Below the pieces are notes generated by a model. That model ran no database searches, was not told the origin of the DNA, and worked only from the letters and a program-made list of their open reading frames with translations. From Streptomyces sp. NBC_01214 (GTDB lineage Bacteria > Actinomycetota > Actinomycetes > Streptomycetales > Streptomycetaceae), in NCBI RefSeq assembly GCF_026340975.1, contig NZ_JAPEOS010000002.1, positions 1,134,501 through 1,198,500 of the forward strand: a stretch of DNA of 64,000 nt. Reading direction: 5' to 3'. Numbering within the stretch: the stretch's first letter is position 1; the number at the start of each line of letters is the position of its first letter. This document shows, piece by piece, positions 37,098-44,405 of this stretch. Position numbers and translations under genes: made by a program.

Positions 37098-38621
37098 GTG
37101 ACGACGGACATACGCAAGCCCCCCGCGACGCCCGCGAAGCAGCCCGTTCCGTCCCCCTTCGAGGACGAGAGCCTGTGGGGCCGGGCCACCCTCCCGCGCA
37201 CGCTCCTCTCGCGCGCACTGTCCGTCCCGCTCGCGCTCGGATTCACCGTCTTCCTGCCGCTGTTCGTCGCCGTCCAGACGGGCGCCGGCGTCCGCGACGC
37301 GGCCTTCTGGCTCCAACTGCTGCTCACCATGTACGCGGGCGCCCGGCTCTCGGCGATGGTGCTCACCAGCCGCCGCAAGCTGCTGCAGGGCTCGTTCTGG
37401 CTCTTCGTCTACATGGCCATGGGCGTGGCCCCCCTCGCGCAGGCCGTGCTCGGCCAGGTCCCCACGCCGGTCGTCGGCCCGCGCTCCGACCTGACCGTCG
37501 CCATCGGGCTCGTCCTGCTCGGCTGCACGGCCTTCGACGTCGGCGTGCTGCTGGCCCGGCACCGGCCGGCCGGGCGCGCGGGCGGCTCCCAGAAGCAGTC
37601 GAAGCCCGTCATGGCGCACCGGCGCCGACTCCAGCTCCTGACGATCCTGTCGTTCCTCTGCAGCGCCGTCTTCATCATGAAGCTGGGCGGCCCGGCGGTC
37701 TTCTTCTCCAGCCGCCAGGAGATCATCGCCGGCATCGAGGAGGCGGGCGTCTCCAACGGCGACGGCCAGGCCGGCCAGGCCCTGTTGCGCGGCTTCGGCA
37801 CCGTACCGGCACTGCTCGCGCTGCTCCTTTACACCCGCTGGCTGATCACCTCGAAGTTCGCCCGCCGCAAGGTGTCGATCATCGTCACGTGGGCGGCGCT
37901 CGCCGGTCTCAACCTGATCGTCAACAACCCGATCTCGAACCCTCGGTACTGGTTCCTGACGGTCATGTTCGCGCTGCTGTTCACCGTCTTCCCGGTGAGC
38001 GCGGCGATGTACCGGGTGGCGCTGTCCATGGCGGTGGTCGTCGCGCTCCTGATCTTCCCGTTCGCGGACCGCTTCCGCTACGACGAGAAGAACTACCGGC
38101 CGGTCGAGACCACGTCCTTCCTGGAGCCCATGGCCCTCAAGGACTACGACCAGATCGGCATGTTCGCGAACACCATCACCTTCTCCAACTCCGGCCCCGG
38201 CCACTTCTACGGCCGCCAGCTCGCGGGATCGGTCTTCTTCGCGGTGCCGCGCGCGGTGTGGCCCGGCAAGCCGCGGGACACGGGCGTGATGGTCGGCCAG
38301 TGGATGGGCACGGTCAACACCAACCTCTCCTCCCCGATCTGGGCGGAGCTGTGGCTGGACTTCGGACCGCTGGGCATGGGGGCGGGGCTGCTGGGCATGG
38401 GGTACGCCTCGGCCCGCGTCGACCGGCGCTACGCGAAGCGGGCCACGCGGCGGAGTCCGCCGGGGAGCCTGATCTCGGTGGTGGTCCCGCTGGTCGCGGG
38501 CTACTCGTTCATCCTGCTGCGCGGGCCGCTGTTGCAGGCCTCGGGGCGTGTGGCGATCGCGGCCCTCTGCCTTGCGCTGGTCGCGACCCACCGCACGGAC
38601 AAGTCCACCACCTTGCGCTGA
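37098..38621 (+). CDS. Wzy-type repeat-unit polymerase
   Basis: A 507-aa polytopic membrane protein with about 10-12 predicted helices and a central periplasm-facing loop (FRYDEKNYRPVETTSF ... PGHFYGRQLAGSVFFAVPRA). This layout matches O-antigen/oligosaccharide repeat-unit polymerases, which join lipid-linked repeats outside the membrane. GTG 37098 follows GGGTGGGGG; the first 28 codons of the longer frame are not used. It is divergent from the acetyltransferase and converges on the flippase. Confidence 0.8.
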   Translation: MTTDIRKPPATPAKQPVPSPFEDESLWGRATLPRTLLSRALSVPLALGFTVFLPLFVAVQTGAGVRDAAFWLQLLLTMYAGARLSAMVLTSRRKLLQGSFWLFVYMAMGVAPLAQAVLGQVPTPVVGPRSDLTVAIGLVLLGCTAFDVGVLLARHRPAGRAGGSQKQSKPVMAHRRRLQLLTILSFLCSAVFIMKLGGPAVFFSSRQEIIAGIEEAGVSNGDGQAGQALLRGFGTVPALLALLLYTRWLITSKFARRKVSIIVTWAALAGLNLIVNNPISNPRYWFLTVMFALLFTVFPVSAAMYRVALSMAVVVALLIFPFADRFRYDEKNYRPVETTSFLEPMALKDYDQIGMFANTITFSNSGPGHFYGRQLAGSVFFAVPRAVWPGKPRDTGVMVGQWMGTVNTNLSSPIWAELWLDFGPLGMGAGLLGMGYASARVDRRYAKRATRRSPPGSLISVVVPLVAGYSFILLRGPLLQASGRVAIAALCLALVATHRTDKSTTLR

Positions 38622-38633
38622 CGCGCTGCCGTT

Positions 38634-38730
38634 GCGGGGGCGCTGCCCCCGAACCCCCGCGCCTCAATCGCCGGCGAGGCTGCATTTTCAGCCCGTCCGG
38701 CGTTTGAGGACCGGGTCCGGGCGGAGCCCG
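38634..38730. repeat. dispersed Streptomyces intergenic palindromic repeat
   Basis: Three stem-loops in a row. The first is GCGGGGGCGCTGCCCCCG. The second is CCTCAATCGCCGG ... CCGGCGTTTGAGG (38662-38709) around a CATTTT loop. The third is CCGGGTCCGGGC ... GCCCGG. This exact type recurs between convergent genes in many Streptomyces genomes and probably acts as a bidirectional terminator here, between wzy and wzx. Confidence 0.8.
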
Positions 38731-38739
38731 GGACAGCGG

Positions 38740-39969
38740 TCAGGCCGCGGAGGCCGGCAGGGGCTCGCGGTCCTGCGCAGCAGGGACTCGCAGGCGGGCG
38801 ACGCGCCACCAGGCGGCCAGGGCCTTGAGGGCCGAGCCGGCCGCCAGGCCCCACGCGGCACCCGCCACACCCCACACCGCGTACCCGCCGAGCAGCAGCC
38901 CCACGGACAGCAGCGAGAAGACCACCTGCAACGACAGCGTGGCCTTCGGGGCGAGCACCCGCAGGGTCAGCAGCGCGCACGTGCCCAGCCCCATCACGGC
39001 GTACTGCGCCCCCGTGGCCGGCAGTAGCGCGGACGCGCCCGCCCAGGTGTCGCCGAGCAGTTCCCGGCCCAGCCGGTCCGGCAACAGGTACAGGGCCGTG
39101 GCCCAGCCCGCGCCGACCGCGGCGAGCACGAGTCCCAGCGCGGCCGTGGCCCGCACCGTGGCCCGCTTGCCGCCGAGCCGGCCGAGCACCGGCGGACCGA
39201 AGGCGTTCGCCGAGTTGAACAACACGTTCAGCGGCCCGAAGAGCGTGGTCGCACCCCGCAGCGCGCCGACGGCCAGCGGCGTCGCGAAGACGCCGAGGCC
39301 CAGTACGGCGAGCTGGCTGGAGCCGTTGCCCACCGCGAACTCGACCACGAACCGCTGCCCCAGGTGCCCCCGTCGCAGGTACGGCCGCAGGTTCGTGCGG
39401 GAGCCGCGTACGTACGGCCGCAGCAGCCACAGTCCCACCGCCAGCGCGGGCAGTGCGGACAGGCCCCACACCAGCACCAGCCGCCCCGCCGAGGCCCCTT
39501 CGGGCTGCACGGCCAGCGCCGCGACCACGCACACCAGCCGCAGCGCGTCCGCGGCCAGCGCCCGCTCGGGGGCGCGCAGTGCGGAGAAGCAGTACCGCAG
39601 GCCGTCCTGGAGGAGCACCAGTGGCAGTACGAGGCCCAGTGCGAGGAAGGCGGTCCCGGCGGCCCCGGCCAGCGCGAGGCCCACCACCAGCAGCAGCGCG
39701 CCCACGGCGGCCGACGCGGCGGCGGTGAAGCCCAGCGCCGAGCGGCACGCGGCGCCGAGCCCCTCGCCCTTCTCCAGCACCAGGCTCTGGCCGACGTAGG
39801 CCATGTTCAGTCCGAGGAGCACGCTGAAGGTCACGTACACCATCGAGAAGTCGGCGAACCCGGACGCCGAGGACAGCCGGGCGGCCAGCACCAGCACCAG
39901 GATGTTCGTGGCGCTGGACGCCGCCTGGTCCAGGACCGAGGCGACGGCGGCGAGGCCGCGTCGGCTCAT
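38740..39969 (-). CDS. Wzx-type polysaccharide flippase
   Basis: A 409-aa MATE-like membrane protein with about 12 helices (for example ILVLVLAARLS, LGLVLPLVLLQDG, LSLQVVFSLLSVGLLLGG). It resembles lipid-linked oligosaccharide flippases. ATG 39969 overlaps the upstream Wzz-like stop (ATGA), so it is the last gene of the coupled set glycosyltransferase - Wzz-like - flippase. Confidence 0.82.
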   Translation of the reverse strand: MSRRGLAAVASVLDQAASSATNILVLVLAARLSSASGFADFSMVYVTFSVLLGLNMAYVGQSLVLEKGEGLGAACRSALGFTAAASAAVGALLLVVGLALAGAAGTAFLALGLVLPLVLLQDGLRYCFSALRAPERALAADALRLVCVVAALAVQPEGASAGRLVLVWGLSALPALAVGLWLLRPYVRGSRTNLRPYLRRGHLGQRFVVEFAVGNGSSQLAVLGLGVFATPLAVGALRGATTLFGPLNVLFNSANAFGPPVLGRLGGKRATVRATAALGLVLAAVGAGWATALYLLPDRLGRELLGDTWAGASALLPATGAQYAVMGLGTCALLTLRVLAPKATLSLQVVFSLLSVGLLLGGYAVWGVAGAAWGLAAGSALKALAAWWRVARLRVPAAQDREPLPASAA

Positions 39970-41726
39970 CTGCGGCCCATGCGGACGGTGCGCAGCGCGA
40001 CGGTGTCGGTGCCGTCACCGGGGATGTGCTGTTCGGGCTCGGCCACTTCGTACGGGATCGGCTGCGGCGCGGACCGCCCGGGCTTCGGGGAGGTCCCGGA
40101 ACCCCCGGCGGGGCCGGTGGGGGCCGGGCCGGCCTTGTCCTTGCCGCGGCCGCGCTTCTCGCCGGGCAGCGGTGCGTGCAGCACCGCGCCGAGCACGGTG
40201 CCGCCGGCGCCGCTGATCAGCTCGCGGATCCGGGACAGGTCGGTGCGGTGCACGGCGCGCGGGTCGCAGACGACCAGGACGCCGTCGACGCGGTCGACGA
40301 GGGCCAGGGCGTCGGCGTAGGAGAGCACGGGCGGAGCGAGCACGACGACCGTGGAGTTGGGGGAGTCGGCCTCGGAGATCAGCCGGGTGGCGCGGGCCGA
40401 GGTCAGCGAGCGCGGGACGTTGCGCGCCCGCTCGCCCGGGATGAGGTCGAAGGAGCCGGACTCCCCGGCGTCCACGACGAGCTGGCGCCCGTCGGGCCAT
40501 TCGGTGTCCGAGTGACGGCCGCCCGAGTTCGGGCTGCCCGGGGTCTGGCTCCAGCGCGGCCTGCCGCCGGCGTCCGTCGGCAGCTGGCTGGCCAGGACCG
40601 GGGTGCGCAGGTCGGCCTCGATGAGGAGGACGTCCTTGCCGGTCTCCGCGAAGGAGGCGGCCAGGTTCACGGCCACCGCGGCCGCGGTCTCGCTGCTGCC
40701 GCGCGGGGCGACGACGAGCAGGCGGCGCCGGTCGGCGAAGCGGGAGTCGTAGGCGAGGCGGAAGGCCACCGAGCGGTACTCCTCGGCGAGCCGGGGATCG
40801 GCCTCACCGGCGGCGAGCAGCGGTCCGCCGCCCGTCCGGTCCCGGGGCAGGTAGCCCAGGACGGGTGCGCGCAGGGCCCGGGCCACATCGCCCTCGGAGC
40901 GCGGGGCCGGATCGAAGACGAGGCGGACCCAGGCGGCCAGCAGGCCGAGTGCGAGGCCGACGGCCGCACCGAGCGCGAGCGACATGACGATGCCGGGGCC
41001 GTCGGTGGCGGTGGGCGCGGTCGCCGCGCTGGTGACGCGGCCCGGGGTCATGTCCAGGGCCTCGAGCTTGGTGATCTTGGTGTTGTAGCCGCCGACCTCG
41101 CTCTGCAGGTCGGTCTTGGAGGAGCTGGCGGCGTCGCGTCCGGAGCCGGCCGGCATCCGGGCGATCTCCTTCGACAGCTCGTCGAGCTGCTTGGCGATCG
41201 GGTCGCGCTGCTCCTTGTAGCCCTTGACCATCTTGTCGCGGGTGGCGTCGAGGGCCTCCTGCCGCTTCGTCAGGTAGGCCTCGGTCATCGCGTTGGCGCG
41301 CTTGGCGGCCTCCTTGGCGGAGTCCGCGGTGTACGTGAAGCGCAGCACCATGGTCTGCGGAGGGTTGGTGACCTGGAGCCCGCTGCGCAGGGCGGCGAAG
41401 CCGGACGCGCCCACGCCGAGCTTCTTCGCCGCCTCGTTGGCTATGGAGGAGCTGAGCGCGACCTGGCGCTCCGAGCCGATGTTGATCGCCTTGTCCGGGG
41501 CGAGGCTCGGGTTGAACGGGTCGTCGGTGGGGGCGCGCAGGACGACGTCGGCGGTCGCGACGTAGGTGTCGGCCGTGGAGATGCCGAGGTAGACGCCGCC
41601 CAGCAGGCCGATCCCGATGCCCGCGCCGATGAGCCTGCGGTAGCGCAGGAGCTGCCGGAACTGATCTCTGAGGAGATCGGGTTCGTCGTCGACCGGTGCC
41701 GCTGCAGGGCGGTTCGTCTCGATCAC
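39966..41726 (-). CDS. Wzz/BY-kinase-like chain-length protein with degenerate Walker A
   Basis: A 586-aa protein. The N-terminal Wzz domain has two membrane helices (about residues 34-52 and 245-268) and a coiled-coil extracellular part between (QEALDATRDKMVKGYKEQRD). A C-terminal ParA/MinD-like cytosolic domain follows (about 330-530): RRLLVVAPRGSSETAAAVAV stands where GxxxxGKS/T should be, so the Walker A lysine is absent; VLLIEADLRTP is the A-prime motif. The C-terminal tail (about 540-586) has a single Tyr and no Tyr cluster. It is probably a chain-length regulator without kinase activity. GTG 41726 is GTGA-coupled to the glycosyltransferase upstream. Confidence 0.85.
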   Translation of the reverse strand: MIETNRPAAAPVDDEPDLLRDQFRQLLRYRRLIGAGIGIGLLGGVYLGISTADTYVATADVVLRAPTDDPFNPSLAPDKAINIGSERQVALSSSIANEAAKKLGVGASGFAALRSGLQVTNPPQTMVLRFTYTADSAKEAAKRANAMTEAYLTKRQEALDATRDKMVKGYKEQRDPIAKQLDELSKEIARMPAGSGRDAASSSKTDLQSEVGGYNTKITKLEALDMTPGRVTSAATAPTATDGPGIVMSLALGAAVGLALGLLAAWVRLVFDPAPRSEGDVARALRAPVLGYLPRDRTGGGPLLAAGEADPRLAEEYRSVAFRLAYDSRFADRRRLLVVAPRGSSETAAAVAVNLAASFAETGKDVLLIEADLRTPVLASQLPTDAGGRPRWSQTPGSPNSGGRHSDTEWPDGRQLVVDAGESGSFDLIPGERARNVPRSLTSARATRLISEADSPNSTVVVLAPPVLSYADALALVDRVDGVLVVCDPRAVHRTDLSRIRELISGAGGTVLGAVLHAPLPGEKRGRGKDKAGPAPTGPAGGSGTSPKPGRSAPQPIPYEVAEPEQHIPGDGTDTVALRTVRMGRR

Positions 41727-42958
41727 GGCCGGGGTCCCCCAAGTGCTTCGTCTATCAGTGCGTCGATGCGGGCCAGGCCCGCTTCGCGGCTCAGGTGGGC
41801 CGCCACGTGGCGGGGTCCGGCCGCTCCCAGTGCGTCCGCGCCTTCAGGGTCCTCGGCCAGGGCCCGTACGGCCTTCAGCAGGGCTTCGGGGTCCTCCGGC
41901 GGTACGAGCACCCCTGCGCCCGAGCGTTCCACTTCCTGGGCGGTTCCGCCCTCCGCGGCCACGGAGGCCACGACGGGCCGACCGGTCTGGAAGTACGAGG
42001 TCAGCTTCGACGGGACGCTCATGTCCAGCACGGCGGCGTGCTGCGTGACCGCGAGAACGTCCGCCGCCGCGAGGATATCCGGGAACTCGCCGTCAGCGGC
42101 AGGGGGGATGATGTCCAGATTCGGTACATCCGCAGCGAGATCGGACAGGGCCGCCCGCTGGCTGCCGTCGCCCATCAGGACGAACCGGACGCTCGGATCG
42201 AGCCGGGCGGCGCCGACGAGGACCTCGAGACCCTGCTTGAGGCCCATGTTCCCGGAGTGCAGGACGACGGTCTCGCCGGGGGCCCAGCCGAGGTGGTGCC
42301 GGGTCTCGCCGCGCGGCTTGGTGGGCACCGGCACGTGGGACCAGTTGGGGACGAGGCGGATCTTCGCCGGGTCCACTCCCATGCCGACGACCCGGTCCAC
42401 GAAGGTCTCGTGGATGACGCCGACGAGGGTGGCGCGCTTGAGGGCGTAGGCCTCGGCGCGGCCGGCGATCGCGGCGGCCTTGTCGCCGCCGCTGATCCCG
42501 CTCTGTGCGGCGGCGGCGCCCATCAGGTCCTGGACCACCGGGATGTACGGGACCTTCCAGCGCGCCGCGAGCCGGGCGGCGAGCACGCCGCCGGCCAGGC
42601 TGGGCATCTGGGCGAGTACCGCGTCCGGCCTGGGCATCTTCGGCGGGGCCACGGCGCCGTGCAGCAGAATCGATCCTTCAAAAAGGGCCCGCTTCACGGC
42701 GGTCTGACGCGGCGGCACGGTGTGCGCACGCCGGTGCACGGTGACCCCCGCGCGCTGCTCCGTGCGCTGGAACGCACCCTTGTACTCCGGTTCGAGCGAC
42801 CAGGCCGGGTAGTGCGGCATGCCGGCCAGCACGTGGGTCTCGTGACCGAGATCCGCCCAGTGCTCCGCGATCTGGGTCGCATACGGGCCGATCCCCGCGT
42901 GCTCCGGAGCGTAATTGGTGGAAACCAGCAGCATGCGCCGCTGACCGGATCTCGACAC
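41723..42958 (-). CDS. WbuB-like glycosyltransferase family 4
   Basis: A 411-aa GT-B glycosyltransferase: LLVSTNYAPEHAGIGPYATQ at the N-terminus, HYPAWSLEPEYKG, NMGLKQGLEVLVGAA, and SVPSKLTSYFQTGRPVVASV near the nucleotide-sugar site. These features match the WbuB/WcaI type acting on lipid-linked sugars. GTG 42958 has GAGGGG 8 bases upstream, preferred over ATG 42991. First gene of the coupled minus-strand set; divergent from the cytidylyltransferase. Confidence 0.87.
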   Translation of the reverse strand: MSRSGQRRMLLVSTNYAPEHAGIGPYATQIAEHWADLGHETHVLAGMPHYPAWSLEPEYKGAFQRTEQRAGVTVHRRAHTVPPRQTAVKRALFEGSILLHGAVAPPKMPRPDAVLAQMPSLAGGVLAARLAARWKVPYIPVVQDLMGAAAAQSGISGGDKAAAIAGRAEAYALKRATLVGVIHETFVDRVVGMGVDPAKIRLVPNWSHVPVPTKPRGETRHHLGWAPGETVVLHSGNMGLKQGLEVLVGAARLDPSVRFVLMGDGSQRAALSDLAADVPNLDIIPPAADGEFPDILAAADVLAVTQHAAVLDMSVPSKLTSYFQTGRPVVASVAAEGGTAQEVERSGAGVLVPPEDPEALLKAVRALAEDPEGADALGAAGPRHVAAHLSREAGLARIDALIDEALGGPRP

Positions 42959-43083
42959 CGTGCGTCCCCTCTTCCCCTGGATGATGCGCACGTCACCCTA
43001 TTCGTTCACCCGCGTGCTGCGGAACGTGCACGCTATTGTCTGCTAATCCGCTACACCGGGGGGTGTGGCTGCTGGGGGTAAAG

Positions 43084-43587
43084 ATGACGGAGCACGACAT
43101 GTCCGACCTTGGCGCGCCTGCGCGTCGACCGTATCGAGTCGGCTACGCGCCCGGCGCCTACGATCTGTTCCACATCGGACACCTCAACATCCTTCGGCAC
43201 GCCCGGAGCCAGTGCGACTACCTGGTCGCCGGAGTCGTCTCGGACGAGATGGCCGAGCTCGCCAAGGGACGCCGCCCGATGATCCCGCTCGTCGAGCGGC
43301 TGGAGATCGTGCGCAGCGTGAAGTACGTCGACGCGGCCTTCGTCGAGACGGTCCCCGACAAGGTGGAGACCTGGAAGCAGGTCCGCTTCGACGTCATCTT
43401 CAAGGGCGACGACTGGCGCGGCACGCCCAAGGGCGACCGGCTGGAGAAGGACTTCGCCGCCCACGGCGTCGACGTCGTCTACTTCCCCTACACCGTGCAC
43501 ACGTCCAGCACCCAGCTGCGCCGGGCACTGGACGCGCTCGCCGAACCGGCCCCCGCGCCGGGCCAGGTCACCGGCGAACGGCGCTGA
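43084..43587 (+). CDS. TagD-like cytidylyltransferase
   Basis: A 167-aa nucleotidyltransferase: GAYDLFHIGHLNILR (HxGH), GVVSDEMAELAKGRRP, VIFKGDDWRGTPKG and HTSSTQLRR (the ISTT-type motif). The family makes CDP-glycerol, CDP-ethanolamine and similar activated alcohols. ATG 43084 follows GGGGGTAAAG. The end overlaps the convergent CDP-alcohol phosphotransferase by 20 bases, the enzyme class that would use its product. Confidence 0.87.
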   Translation: MTEHDMSDLGAPARRPYRVGYAPGAYDLFHIGHLNILRHARSQCDYLVAGVVSDEMAELAKGRRPMIPLVERLEIVRSVKYVDAAFVETVPDKVETWKQVRFDVIFKGDDWRGTPKGDRLEKDFAAHGVDVVYFPYTVHTSSTQLRRALDALAEPAPAPGQVTGERR

Positions 43588-44290
43588 GCTCCCGGAACCA
43601 CTTCGCGAGGAACGCCAGCAGGAACAGCGCGGCGACCGCGCCCAGTCCCGCGTACGCCCACACGAACAGCTTCCCGCCGCCGAGCAGCAGGAACACCAGG
43701 CAGAACACCCCGTAGTCCACGGGCAGCAGGGCCACCGCGCGCGCGGTCGACGGCGCGGCCGCCGGGCTGCCGGGAGCCGGCTTGGGCTTCAGCTTCTCCG
43801 TCAGCAGCCCGCCGAAGAAGGTCACCACCGCGGCGAACTGGAAGCCCAGCGGCACCAGCAGCCAACCGTCCGCGCCCGTCCCGTACGCGTCGGGGAAGCG
43901 GTAGAAGGCGATCAGCACGCAGGAGTGCAGGGCGGTGAGCTTGGCGGCGTCCACCACGTGGTCGAGCCATTCGCCGGCCGCGCTGCCGCCGCCGCGCAGC
44001 CGGGCGAGCTGCCCGTCGGCGGAGTCGAAGGCGAAACCGACGGCGAGGGCGGCCCACACCGCGATCCCCAGCCCCCACGAGGGAGCGGTCAGCGCGACCG
44101 CGGCCACGGCGGCGAAGCTGAAGGCGGCACTGATCAGCGTCACCTGGTTCGGGGTGAGCCCCAGCGCGTACGAACCGGCGGCCAGGTACCGCCCGGCCGG
44201 CCGGTTGAGGAACCGGGAGTAGAGCGACACCCCCTTCGCCGACTTCTGCGCCCCGCGCAGTTCTTGCAGCGCGGTCGTGACTCTGCCCAT
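43568..44290 (-). CDS. CDP-alcohol phosphotransferase family membrane protein
   Basis: A 240-aa integral membrane protein with about 6 helices and the CDP-alcohol signature D-x2-DG-x2-AR...G...D...D: FDSADGQLARLRGGG followed by GEWLDHVVDAAK. It links the alcohol phosphate of a CDP-alcohol to a second alcohol in the membrane. The neighbouring cytidylyltransferase may provide the CDP-alcohol, so a phosphate-linked modification of a lipid or glycan is plausible. Acceptor not predictable. Confidence 0.87.
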   Translation of the reverse strand: MGRVTTALQELRGAQKSAKGVSLYSRFLNRPAGRYLAAGSYALGLTPNQVTLISAAFSFAAVAAVALTAPSWGLGIAVWAALAVGFAFDSADGQLARLRGGGSAAGEWLDHVVDAAKLTALHSCVLIAFYRFPDAYGTGADGWLLVPLGFQFAAVVTFFGGLLTEKLKPKPAPGSPAAAPSTARAVALLPVDYGVFCLVFLLLGGGKLFVWAYAGLGAVAALFLLAFLAKWFRELSAVRR

Positions 44291-44346
44291 GCAGGGCCCC
44301 CCTCCGAGACGATGTCGAACACATCATCGCAGTACGAACGAGGAGG

Positions 44347-44379
44347 CTGGTTCCGGATGTCGGGTACGTCCGGAACCAG
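44347..44379. terminator. terminator after glgX
   Basis: CTGGTTCCGGA (44347-44357) and TCCGGAACCAG (44369-44379) form a perfect 11-bp stem with an 11-base loop between the glgX stop and the CDP-alcohol gene start. Confidence 0.65.
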
Positions 44380-44405
44380 AGTCACGGACCGGTCCGGGCC
44401 GCCGC

